Origin: Desulfoferrobacter suflitae
GTDB lineage: Bacteria; Desulfobacterota; Syntrophobacteria; Syntrophobacterales; Syntrophobacteraceae
DNA length: 64,000 nt
NCBI RefSeq assembly: GCF_022603395.1
Contig: NZ_JAIBKA010000002.1
Span: 310,001-374,000 of the forward strand
Direction of reading: 5' to 3'
The notes below the pieces were generated by a model that was given only the letters and a program-made list of their open reading frames with translations, did no database searches and was not told the DNA's origin. Positions 20,100 through 29,500 of the stretch are shown here, one piece after another (within the stretch, counting starts at the first letter, position 1; every line of letters starts with the position of its first letter). The translations under genes and the position numbers were made by a program.

Positions 20100-20393
20100 C
20101 TACGGTTCGTAGCGAACTGGTTCCCCCATATCGTTGAAAGAAAAACTGAGGAAAATGTGGTGGCCATCGTAGTCTAGAACACGCAAGTCGTCGGATTCAT
20201 CGAGGTCACCCATCACTACCGTGTAGTGCATCCCATACTTTTCTTTCACTTTATCGATGGGTACTTCATGTGCAATGAATTTTTTGATCCCTTTGGCATT
20301 CAATTTATCCACAAATTTTTTGTCGCCAAAAGAATCGTAGGACGTCAAAATCAAGATGGGACCGGTTCCTGTAAAAACGATTCCGGCTTTCAT
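20100..20393 (-). CDS. Hypothetical small soluble protein
   Basis: A 97-residue protein with no cysteine, membrane segment or signal. It begins with a Gly/Thr-rich strand (IVFTGTGPILILTSY) and ends in an acidic region (GDLDESDD, then DYDGHHIFLSF), giving an alpha/beta look. The ATG at 20393 follows GGGAGG; a longer form to 20489 has no support. Convergent with pgm. I recognise the general type as a small protein seen in anaerobic delta-type bacteria but know no function. Confidence 0.7.
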   Translation of the reverse strand: MKAGIVFTGTGPILILTSYDSFGDKKFVDKLNAKGIKKFIAHEVPIDKVKEKYGMHYTVVMGDLDESDDLRVLDYDGHHIFLSFSFNDMGEPVRYEP

Positions 20394-20709
20394 GGCCTTA
20401 CCTCCCGCATTGTAAGTTGAAAGATTGGACCCCGTCTCTTTTTGTGGTTTCTTCTTTATTCTGAGCATCCTCGAGTGAGCTGTCAACATTATGGAATTAT
20501 TTCATATAATGAAGCTGTGCAAGGGCCTGGATGATACCTCGTGGCATCAGCACAAAATTCAAGAACAGCCGGGGTGATAAGGATGCAGTTGCCAACCACG
20601 GCGGATTGCATGTGTCGTTGCCTTTACCATTTGAGGTTGCCCGCAGCAGTTACAATTAGCATGAATCTTAAATAGAAACGCGGTAGAGCGAAGCATACTA
20701 GGGAGTTTT
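20394..20709. other. Divergent intergenic region
   Basis: Lies between the small minus-strand gene and the histidine kinase gene. It should contain both promoters. A short GGTAGAGCGAAGCATAC stretch near 20682-20698 resembles part of the dispersed repeat found at 38472. Nothing else stands out. Confidence 0.35.
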
Positions 20710-22656
20710 ATGGAACGGCCAAGCTATACCGATCTTCAGCGTCAAGTGAAAGAATTGCAGAAGATCGTCAATATGAAAGTCTACCCCCAGGAAATCCAGT
20801 TTGAAACCAGGGACTTGCTTTACTTTCGGTTGGACGGCGACTGGCATTTCGAATTGTTCCATAAACGGGTATGCGAGTTGACCGGATATGCGCGCGAGGA
20901 CTTACTCAACCGGGCTATCAGCTGGTTGGACATGGTCCACCCGGATGACCGTCAAATGGTCATGGATGCCCGCGAAAAGGGGCTGCAAAATGAATCGTAT
21001 TACCTTGCCGAGTGCCGCATCATAACCAAACAGGGAGAATTGAAATGGGTCAAGATGCGGGGCCCCATTTTTTCACAGCATGACGGCAGACTCCTGTTCA
21101 TACAAGGTATACTGAATGACATCACCACTCAGAAAAACATGGAAATGGCTCTGGAGTCAGAGCACGAGATCTTTATATGGGTTGCCAACTGTCTGGAGGA
21201 TGGAATCTACATTGTCTCGCATAATTACCGCATCCTCTTCATGAATGACGCCCTCATCCGCCTGATCGGGGATCACACCGGGGAAGTATGCTACAAAGCA
21301 CTATTCGGTAGGGATTCAGTGTGCCCATGGAGCGTGATGGACACCATCAGGAAAGAAAAGTGCGGGTTCCAGGAATATCACCTGCCGAACCTGGGAAGGA
21401 CCTACCAGGTCAGGAGCTTTCCCCTCAAGACTCGGGACGGATCCATCGGAAAACTCGGGCAGCTCAAGGACATCACGGAAACGAAAAAACTAAGATATGA
21501 GGTGGCGGAATTCACCGAACGTCATCAAGCCATTGTCCAGGCAGCCAACGTGGCCGACCTGGGAATATTCATTATCCAGAATCAAGGCCAAACCGAGGCC
21601 AAATTCCGCTATGCCAATGAAGCGTTGTGTCGCATGACCGGCTACACGGAACAAGAACTGCTGAACAAGACCATTGCCGACCTGGTTCCTCAACACCATG
21701 CAGCGGAAATTTTAAAGCGCTACCGGGACCGGCAGCGGGGCGAGAGCATTACCCATGCCTACGAGCTCAAGTTGGTCAAGAAGGATCGGACAACCATCAG
21801 CGCTCTCTTCAGTGTGGCCCTTTCCTCCCACGAAGGCCGAGTCGCCACAATCGGATTCGTGCGGGACATCACTGAAATCAAACGCCTGCAAAAATCACTG
21901 GAGATCTCCCAGCGCCTGGCCTCCATCGGCAAATTGGCGGCGGAAGTGGCTCACGAGATCAACAATCCACTGACCAGTGTGTTGACTTTTGCCAAGCTGG
22001 TCAACCGGATCCTGCAGCGGGAGCCTTTCCCCGAGAATCGCTTGGCTGATCTTCGCAATTTCGTGAACCTGCTGAATTCCGAAGCGAGTCGCTGCAGCGA
22101 GATTGCCAGAAATCTTCTGGACTTCTCCCGGCAATCAGAAATTGTCTTCAGCCAAACGGACGTTGTCACCATCTTGACTCGAACTCTCGATATCATCAAG
22201 CATCGGACGCAGTTGAATAAAATTGCAGTGGTCACATCCTACGAACCCGAGATCCCCCCCATCCTGTGTGACTCCAAACGATTGCAGCAGGCTTTCATGA
22301 ATATCTTCTGGAATGCCATCGAGGCGATGCCGGAGGGCGGAAGGTTGAGCGTATCCGCAGCCTATGATCGAGACCGGGACGTCATCAAAATCGACATTGA
22401 AGACACGGGAGTGGGCATTCCCGAGGAGCATCTGGAAGAAATTTTCGAACCCTTTTTCACCACCAAGGCCGAAGGCAAAGGCGTTGGATTAGGACTTTCG
22501 GTGGCTTACGGAATCATCCGCCGCCACCAGGGCCAGATTCAGGCGGAAAGCGCTTTGCACAGAGGCACGCATTTCACCATCACATTCCAACCGTCCAAGG
22601 GGAACTGGACCGACCACAATCAGGACTTGCAACCAAACGGGTGTAGCCATGCATGA
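20710..22656 (+). CDS. PAS-domain sensor histidine kinase, cytoplasmic
   Basis: A 648-residue kinase without membrane segments. An N-terminal short coiled coil is followed by three PAS domains (about residues 30-150, 155-260 and 270-395), then HisKA with phosphoacceptor H415 in [12 protein letters not shown] and a HATPase domain ([10 protein letters not shown], then [12 protein letters not shown]). It senses an intracellular signal such as redox state or a metabolite. GGGAG precedes the ATG. Its stop overlaps by eight bases the start of a sigma-54 response regulator, its certain partner. Confidence 0.93.
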   Translation: MERPSYTDLQRQVKELQKIVNMKVYPQEIQFETRDLLYFRLDGDWHFELFHKRVCELTGYAREDLLNRAISWLDMVHPDDRQMVMDAREKGLQNESYYLAECRIITKQGELKWVKMRGPIFSQHDGRLLFIQGILNDITTQKNMEMALESEHEIFIWVANCLEDGIYIVSHNYRILFMNDALIRLIGDHTGEVCYKALFGRDSVCPWSVMDTIRKEKCGFQEYHLPNLGRTYQVRSFPLKTRDGSIGKLGQLKDITETKKLRYEVAEFTERHQAIVQAANVADLGIFIIQNQGQTEAKFRYANEALCRMTGYTEQELLNKTIADLVPQHHAAEILKRYRDRQRGESITHAYELKLVKKDRTTISALFSVALSSHEGRVATIGFVRDITEIKRLQKSLEISQRLASIGKLAAEVAHEINNPLTSVLTFAKLVNRILQREPFPENRLADLRNFVNLLNSEASRCSEIARNLLDFSRQSEIVFSQTDVVTILTRTLDIIKHRTQLNKIAVVTSYEPEIPPILCDSKRLQQAFMNIFWNAIEAMPEGGRLSVSAAYDRDRDVIKIDIEDTGVGIPEEHLEEIFEPFFTTKAEGKGVGLGLSVAYGIIRRHQGQIQAESALHRGTHFTITFQPSKGNWTDHNQDLQPNGCSHA

Positions 22657-23992
22657 GGATGCAAAAATTCTGGTAGTTGATGACGAACCAATCGTCTGTC
22701 TCTCTTTAACCAATTGGCTCCAGGAAGAAAATTACCTGGCACGAGCCGTGCACGATGGTCAGAGCGCCATTGAGGCCATTGGCCAAGAAAATTGGGACAT
22801 CGTGCTGCTGGACCTTAAGATGCCGGGCATGGACGGGCTGGAAGTCCTGCGGCGAATCAAAGAGATCGCGCCACAAACCGTCATCATCATGATGACCGCC
22901 TATGCCTCGGTACCCAGCTCCGTCCAGGCCATGAAGGAAGGGGCTTACGACTACATCGTCAAACCTCTGGACGTCGAAGAGCTCACCCTGATGCTCAAGA
23001 AGATCGTCGAGCACCAGCAGTTGGTCACGGAGAATATTCTGCTGCGCAAACGGCTGACCAAGCGTTACCGCTTCGGCGACATCATCGGCAAGAGTCCGCA
23101 AATGCTCAAGGTATTCGAGCTCATTGAAACGGTAGCCGATACCAACGCCACGGTGCTCATCACAGGGGAGACGGGAACGGGCAAAGAACTGGTCGCCCGT
23201 GCCATTCACACCAACAGTTCACGCCGTTACAGCCCGTTCATCGCGGTGAGCTGCGCCGCCCTGCCCGATACCCTGCTGGAAAGCGAGCTGTTTGGCTACG
23301 AAAAGGGTGCTTTCACGGGTGCGGATCGCATCAAAAAAGGCCGTTTCGAGCTGGCCCACGCGGGCACCCTGTTTCTGGACGAGATCGGAGACATCAGCAT
23401 GAAAACTCAGATCAAGCTGCTGCGAGTGCTGCAGGAAAAAAATTTTCAGCGTCTGGGGGGCACCGAGCGCATCGACGTGGACGTGCGCCTCATCTCCGCC
23501 ACCAATCGCAACCTGGCCGAAGCGGTCCAGGCCGGACAGTTCCGCAGCGACCTGTTTTATCGCCTGAACGTAGTCAACATCCACCTGCCGCCTGTGCGCG
23601 AGAGGAAAGACGATATTCCCCTATTAATCAGCCATTTTATGGAGAAATACAACGTCGAGTTCAACAAGAAATTCGACCGCGTCGAACCGGCCGCCCTGGA
23701 TTGGATGCTCAACTACTCGTGGCCGGGCAACGTTCGCGAATTGGAAAACGTGATTGAACGGGCCACGGTAATCGATCAAGGTCCGGAATTGCAGGTGCGC
23801 CATCTGCCTTTCTGCAATCCCGAGCAAAGGGTCGCGCGGGAACCTGAAAGCCTCGCAGAGGTGGAGCAAAGGCACATTGCCAGAATGCTCCAACAAAACG
23901 ACTGGAATGTTGCACAGACGGCTCGTGTACTGAACATCGACCGCAGCACCCTGCATAAAAAAATCAAGAAGTTCGGGTTGAAACGGCAATAG
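22649..23992 (+). CDS. Sigma-54-dependent response regulator (NtrC/AtoC type)
   Basis: A 447-residue activator in three parts. The receiver (residues 5-120) has phosphorylation site D55 in [10 protein letters not shown]. The AAA+ domain (about 140-370) has Walker A GETGTGKE and the sigma-54 contact loop GAFTGA, followed by FLDEIGD. The C-terminal Fis-type helix-turn-helix is about residues 400-445. It is translated with the upstream kinase. A near-consensus sigma-54 promoter with matching palindromes lies 660-880 bases downstream, so the GcvH-like gene there is its probable target. Confidence 0.95.
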   Translation: MHEDAKILVVDDEPIVCLSLTNWLQEENYLARAVHDGQSAIEAIGQENWDIVLLDLKMPGMDGLEVLRRIKEIAPQTVIIMMTAYASVPSSVQAMKEGAYDYIVKPLDVEELTLMLKKIVEHQQLVTENILLRKRLTKRYRFGDIIGKSPQMLKVFELIETVADTNATVLITGETGTGKELVARAIHTNSSRRYSPFIAVSCAALPDTLLESELFGYEKGAFTGADRIKKGRFELAHAGTLFLDEIGDISMKTQIKLLRVLQEKNFQRLGGTERIDVDVRLISATNRNLAEAVQAGQFRSDLFYRLNVVNIHLPPVRERKDDIPLLISHFMEKYNVEFNKKFDRVEPAALDWMLNYSWPGNVRELENVIERATVIDQGPELQVRHLPFCNPEQRVAREPESLAEVEQRHIARMLQQNDWNVAQTARVLNIDRSTLHKKIKKFGLKRQ

Positions 23993-24001
23993 CTGAGCAA
24001 C

Positions 24002-24571
24002 ATGATCATCCGTCCCAGAATCATTTATGTGGTGCGCCTTGGCGAAGTTGAAGCGGAGCACCTCGTGGCCGTTTCGGAGAGCATTCAGGAGCACTTTGCG
24101 CTAGAGAGCAGGGTCATGGAAAACCAGGAGATCCTCCCCTGCACGCTGGATCACGCCCGCAACCAATACAATTCCAACCTGATTCTCAAAAAACTCCTCC
24201 AAATATGCCCCGCTGACGCACTTAAGATCCTTGGGATCACTAACTTCGACCTGTTCAGCCCGATTTTCTCCTACGTCTTTGGGGAAGCGCAGTTCGGCGG
24301 CAAAGGAGCCGTCATTTCAACCTTCAGACTGCGCGGGGACACCGACGGCAGAGTGCTCCCGGGATGTCCGCCGCTGTGCGACAGAGTGGAAAAAGAGGCC
24401 ATTCACGAATTGGGGCATACCTTCGGTCTGCGCCACTGCGCCGACCCCGACTGCGTGATGCACTATTCGGTGGGTGTACAGTGCGCGGACCGCAAGTTCG
24501 CCTTCTTCTGCCGCGCCTGCCGTGAACTGATGCTGTGGCACATGGCCGCCGACCTGTTTCTGAAAGCCTGA
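24002..24571 (+). CDS. amzA: Archaemetzincin-type zinc metalloprotease
   Basis: A 189-residue protein with the extended zinc site HELGHTFGLRHC beginning at H135, whose three histidines bind catalytic zinc with Glu as base. Cysteines in RHC, PDC, FFC and RAC form the second, structural zinc site that defines archaemetzincins. The family is mostly archaeal with scattered bacterial members, and substrates are unknown. It starts nine bases after the sigma-54 regulator gene with only a weak ribosome site, so it is likely translated from the same message. Confidence 0.88.
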   Translation: MIIRPRIIYVVRLGEVEAEHLVAVSESIQEHFALESRVMENQEILPCTLDHARNQYNSNLILKKLLQICPADALKILGITNFDLFSPIFSYVFGEAQFGGKGAVISTFRLRGDTDGRVLPGCPPLCDRVEKEAIHELGHTFGLRHCADPDCVMHYSVGVQCADRKFAFFCRACRELMLWHMAADLFLKA

Positions 24572-24651
24572 GCCAACTCTCCTCCTCCCCCCTGGACCCT
24601 TCCGATACCCTCCCCGATTGCTGCCCCGCTCATCAAAACGAGACTCCTTAT

Positions 24652-24666
24652 GTGGCATATTGCAAC
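24652..24666. promoter_or_regulatory. Possible activator-binding palindrome, distal copy
   Basis: GTGGCA-TAT-TGCAAC, two six-base arms with a three-base spacer and one mismatch. It has the same design as the perfect palindrome at 24754, centred 102 bases away, and sits about 200 bases upstream of the sigma-54 promoter. Confidence 0.4.
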
Positions 24667-24753
24667 ACCCTGTAGCGTTTTCCAGCGAGAAACATTTAAT
24701 CGAGTAAAAGCCATGGGTTATATGTAAGGTGCAGGGACTGATGGTTTGCCAAG

Positions 24754-24768
24754 GTGGCAGATTGCCAC
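24754..24768. promoter_or_regulatory. Probable upstream activator site
   Basis: A perfect palindrome, GTGGCA-GAT-TGCCAC, about 95 bases upstream of the sigma-54 promoter. This is the distance at which Fis-type activators usually bind. A further half-site (TGCCA at 24747-24751) overlaps with the same three-base spacing. The activator encoded at 22649-23992 is the natural candidate. Confidence 0.5.
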
Positions 24769-24856
24769 ACATGCACGCCCGGCTATTCCGATCAACTTCC
24801 GACAAAACTAAGAATTTATATAGCCATTTAAGCTACTTGGCTCGTCACAACAGGAG

Positions 24857-24872
24857 TGGCACAGGACTTGCT
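24857..24872 (+). promoter_or_regulatory. Sigma-54 promoter for the GcvH-like gene
   Basis: TGGCAC-AGGAC-TTGCT matches the -24/-12 consensus at nearly every position, with GG and GC separated by exactly ten bases. Expected transcription start is near 24883, giving a leader of about 70 bases before the ATG at 24953. Confidence 0.75.
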
Positions 24873-24952
24873 CAAGAGACGGGCGATACCGATTGGAGCC
24901 ACGCAAGCAAGAAACTTGGAAGCATACCAGTCAACGCCAGGGAGGATGTGAG

Positions 24953-25882
24953 ATGGGAGAAAAAATCAAGGTGAATCGATTCAAAGCGGTGCCAAACGGC
25001 GAGGAAAAGTGTATCTGGATGGAAGCCGGAGTCATCGATTATAAGCTGTGCAACCATTACTATAACTGCCACACCTGCTCCTTTGACAGAGCCATGAAAG
25101 AGACCGCCGACAAGAACGCTCTGGCCCGGCTGCAGGGGTTGCCGCCGAGCGGCAAGAAGGCAAGCATTGTTCCCTGGCAGGAAAAGATGAAAAAGCGCCA
25201 GGGGGTGGAGCGCAAGTGCCGTCATACGCTCACCGGCCGAGCACCGGACAGGCTCTGTCCATACGATTTTGAATGCCACAGTTGCCAGTTCGATCAGGTG
25301 CTGGAAGACGGCATGGAACTTCAGCTTCCCTATCACGTCAGCAATATCCCCCAAGTCGACGGGTACCGGTTGCCCGAAAGCCATTTTTTCCACCTGGGTC
25401 ACTCCTGGGCAAGAGTCGAAGCCGGCGGCCGCATCCGCATCGGCCTCGATGATTTCAGCATGAAACTGTTTGGACCGGCCGACAACCTGGAATTGCCGCT
25501 GACCGGTGAACAGATCAAATTCAGTGAAGTCGGCATGGCTTTTAAGCGAGGCGGCAAAACGGCTTCCGTGCTCGCGCCCATCTCCGGCGTAGTGACGGCG
25601 GTCAATTATGAGACCGTCAAGGACCCGACCATCGTCAAGCAAGAACCCTACAATGACGGCTGGCTCATGGTTCTCGATCCGGTGGACATGAAAAAGAACC
25701 TGCAAGACCTCCTCTATGGAAAGGAGAGCACCGAATGGCTCCACGCAGAGCATCAAAAGCTGGTGGAGATGGTCAGTGAAGTGGGCGTGACCTATGCGGA
25801 CGGCGGTGTGATCGAAGATGTGGTCGGCAGTCTGCCGGATCTGGACTGGAACCGTCTGACCCGCTCATTTCTGCGCACCTGA
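24953..25882 (+). CDS. GcvH-like lipoyl protein with two four-cysteine modules
   Basis: A 309-residue protein. The C-terminal half (about 130-300) resembles glycine cleavage H protein; GGKTASVLAPISG places K202 where the lipoylated lysine sits. The N-terminal part carries two copies of C-x12-C-x5-C-x2-C: C20/C33/C39/C42 and C89/C102/C108/C111, both followed by FD. They could hold zinc or iron-sulfur centres. No other glycine cleavage gene is nearby, so a role in electron or acyl transfer linked to the Hdr genes downstream is possible. GGGAGG precedes the ATG. Confidence 0.82.
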   Translation: MGEKIKVNRFKAVPNGEEKCIWMEAGVIDYKLCNHYYNCHTCSFDRAMKETADKNALARLQGLPPSGKKASIVPWQEKMKKRQGVERKCRHTLTGRAPDRLCPYDFECHSCQFDQVLEDGMELQLPYHVSNIPQVDGYRLPESHFFHLGHSWARVEAGGRIRIGLDDFSMKLFGPADNLELPLTGEQIKFSEVGMAFKRGGKTASVLAPISGVVTAVNYETVKDPTIVKQEPYNDGWLMVLDPVDMKKNLQDLLYGKESTEWLHAEHQKLVEMVSEVGVTYADGGVIEDVVGSLPDLDWNRLTRSFLRT

Positions 25883-26553
25883 CGGCGCACCCCACGACAG
25901 CGTGGGCTCAATGACCCGCTGCAGGAAGTGGCTCTGCCAAACTCGCAATGCAATGCCGGGGCGGGTGGCAGAGCCGCACCATTTTCTCCCCCCGTTGACG
26001 CATTTTTGTATGTGGAAAAAAGCCTCAAAAATTGCTAAAATCCCTCTCCTCGCCCGATTCATGAAGGTTTGAAACAATCTTCCAGGCGGTGCATACCGCA
26101 TGCCGCAGTTCCTTCCACCCCAAAGCTGCTAAAAAAACCGTTAAGTATCAGTCCCATTGTCAAAGATTGTCTTAATTTAACTATATATTCTTGACGGAAG
26201 GGAAATATTTTGTTTTTATCGTGGCGGTTTGTTGGCGCCCCCGATGTGAAAAGTGTAACTTAGTCACTTACTCTCTTTCGCCGCTCCCCTATTCCTCTTC
26301 ATGCAGTGCACTCCGAGGGCGCCAGGCAGGTGCATGCCGGTTCCGGCAGTGGGGATGAAGCTCGATAGTGCCTATTAAAAATATTCTAACATTTTGAGAT
26401 GTCTTGATTTTATGTTTAAACAAAAGAGTTGTTTCAGCCTTGAAAGGAGATATGAGACAGTGTTATAGTTACACACTTTCTCCATGCCTGCCATTCGAAC
26501 ACCCCGGTCAGGTGAGAATAAATCAACAAAATGAGATACATACAGGAATGGGA
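25883..26553. other. Long leader/promoter region of the hdrA-metF operon
   Basis: No gene is supported over 670 bases. A possible sigma-70 promoter, TTGACG (26191) - 17 bases - TTTTAT (26214), would give a leader of over 300 bases. An AAGTG...CACTT dyad occurs near 26249-26268 and a weak sigma-54-like match at 26222. I recognise no riboswitch. The length suggests complex regulation. Confidence 0.4.
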
Positions 26554-29500
26554 ATGATGGAAAAAAGAAAAGACGAGCAACTGAAAGCACAACCCGGAGG
26601 GAACGGTCATACCGTCGGTTCGGTCATGGTGGTTGGAGGCGGCATTGCAGGAGTACAGTCTGCTTTGGACCTCGCCAATTCCGGCTATTATGTCCATCTG
26701 GTCGAAAAATCACCGGCCATCGGCGGCGTTATGGCTCAACTCGACAAGACCTTTCCAACCAACGACTGTTCGATGTGTATCCTGTCACCCAAGTTGGTCG
26801 AAATCGGCCGTCACATCAACATCAACCTGCTGACGGCCAGCGAAATCGAGAGGGTGGCGGGGGAGCAGGGCAATTTTCAGGTCACTGTGCGCAAGAGGCC
26901 GCGCTACATCGACTTGGAAAAGTGCACCGCCTGCGGCGACTGCGCCGAGGTGTGCCCGGTCACCCTGACCAACGAATTTGAGCAGGGGCTGTCCATCCGC
27001 AAGGCCACCTACAAACCTTATGCTCAAGCTATTCCGAGCGGTTACATGATTGACAAGCGCGACCGCTCTCCCTGCACCAATGCCTGCCCCAACCAGGTGA
27101 ACGCCCACGCCTACGTAGCGCTCATCGCGCAGGGCAAATACCGGGAAGCCATGGAAGTCATTCTGAAGACGCTGCCGCTGCCCGGGGTGATCGGCCGCAT
27201 CTGCCCGCACCCCTGCGAAACCGCATGTCGGCGCGGCCAGGTCGATTCACCGGTGGCCATTTGCGCCCTCAAACGTTTTGTTGCCGACAAGGTGGACATT
27301 GAAGACCTGCCCATCCCCGAAATTGATAAGCGAGATGAGAAGGTCGCCATCATCGGTTCCGGTCCGGCAGGGCTTAGCGCAGCTCATTTTCTGGCGCTGG
27401 AAGGCTATCGGCCGACCATTTTTGAAGCATTGCCGGTAGCCGGCGGCATGCTGCGAGTCGGCATACCGGATTATCGCCTGCCTCCGGAAGTGCTCGACAA
27501 GGAGATCAGAGCCATCACCCGGTTGGGTGTCGATATCAAATACAATCAGGCTCTGGGCAAAGACTTCACCGTAGAGAGCCTGCTTGCGGAAGGGTACAAG
27601 GCGGTTTACGTCGCCATTGGAGCCCACCGCAGTCTGAAGCTCAACATCCCCGGCGAAGACGCTGAAGGGGTCATGCACGGTGTTGACTTTCTGCGCCGGG
27701 TCAATCAGGGCCGGCTGACCCGCGTGGACGGTCGGGTGGTCATTGTCGGCGGCGGCGATGTCGCCATCGATGCCGCGCGCGCCGCCCAACGTCTGGGAGC
27801 CAGCCAGGTCAGTATTCTCTACCGGCGCTCGTCCAAAGAAATGCCGGCACGCGAAAACGAAATCGAAGACGCTCTCGCCGAAGGCATCGACATTCACTAT
27901 CTCACCGCCCCGCAACAAATCCTCACTAAAGACAACCGCGTCATCGGGGTGCAATGTGTCAGGATGGAACTGGGCGAACCTGATTCTTCCGGCCGTCGTC
28001 GACCCATCCCGGTTCCCGGCAGCGAATTCAGCGTGGAGAGCGATTTGCTGATCCCGGCTATCGGCCAGACTCCTGATTCCATATGCCTCGCGAAAACGCC
28101 GGGAGTGTGCCTGACCCGCTGGGGAACCATAGAAGTGGATGAGGTCACTTACGCCACCGGCAGGGAGGGCGTATTTGCCGGCGGTGATCTGCAGACCGGC
28201 CCCTGGGTGGCTATTGGTGCAGTGGCCCACGGCAGAGAGGCGGCCATCTCCATATCGCGCTACCTCAAAGGCCAAGACATGGCGACCGGGCGGAAGCGTC
28301 TCGAGCTTCCCCAGGAAAATTTTGTTCCCATCCCTGACAAGATCGAAAAGCGGGCTCGGGTGGAGATGCCCATTTTGCCAATGGCTCAAAGAAAAAGCGG
28401 ATTTGCCGAGGTGGAACAGGGCTTGACCGAAGAACAGGCACTGGCGGAAGCCGCCAGATGCCTCAACTGCATGGCCTGTTCCGAGTGCATGCAGTGTGTC
28501 ACCGCGTGTAAGGCCGGCGCCGTCGATCACACCATGCAGGAAGAAGTGGTCACCCTGCAGGTTGGATCGGTCATTGCCGCACCCGGCTTCAAACCCTTCG
28601 ACCCGCAGGTCTATGACTACGGCTACGGCAGGTACCCGAACGTGGTCACCAGCACTGAATTTGAGAGGATCCTGAGTGCCTCCGGTCCCTTCGAGGGGCA
28701 TCTGGTGCGGCCGTCCGACCACCAGCCTCCCAAGAAAATCGCGTGGCTGCAATGCGTGGGCTCGCGTGACATTCACCATGCCGCTCATGGCTATTGCTCG
28801 GGCGTCTGCTGCATGTATGCCATCAAGGAAGCGGTGATCGCCAAGGAGCATTCCGACTACCCCCTTGATACTGCTATTTTCTTCATGGACATGCGCACTT
28901 ACGGAAAAGAATTCGAGCGCTACTACAACCGCGCGGAAAACGAAAACGGCGTGCGCTTCATTCGCTCGAGAGTCCACAGCATCGAGCCCGTCGAACCGGG
29001 GTCGGACGATCTGGCCATCGCTTATACCGATGAAAACGGCGCCATGCAGAGCGAAACGTTTGATATGGTAGTTCTTTCCATCGGCCTGGAAATTTCCAAC
29101 GAGGGCAAAGAACTTGCCGCACGGCTGGGCATCGCCGTCGACCCGGACGGCTTTGCACAAACCAGCAGTTTTTCTCCCGTTGCCACTTCACGCCCCGGCA
29201 TTTTTGCCTGCGGCGCCTTCGCCGGCCCCAAAGACATCCCCTACTCGGTGATGGAAGCTTCCGCCGCCTCCGCGGCTTCAGCGGCTTCCCTTGCGGATTC
29301 CCGCAATACCCTGGTGCATTCAAAGACCTACCCGGACGAATTGCAGGTGGGCGGTGAAGAACCGCGCATCGGGGTCTTTGTGTGCCATTGCGGCATCAAC
29401 ATTGGCAGCGTGGTGGATGTTCCCGCCGTGCGAGATTACGCCAAAACGCTGCCCAACGTCGTGTTCGTGGCCAACAACCTGTTCACCTGCAGTCAGGACA

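Noticed and set aside
26222-26236. Sigma-54-like TGGC...TGGC upstream of the hdrA operon
   Set aside because: GG-N10-GC spacing is right but three important consensus positions are wrong; too weak to call.
26404-26553. Longer N-terminus for the HdrA fusion from a TTG at 26404 or ATG at 26452
   Set aside because: The TTG has no ribosome site, the ATG at 26452 has too short a spacing, and the extra residues do not resemble HdrA. The ATG at 26554 fits better.
27247-29160. Long antisense open frame within hdrA
   Set aside because: It is a GC-bias shadow of the real gene, with no ribosome site or recognisable protein sequence. The same applies to the frame at 32678-34822.
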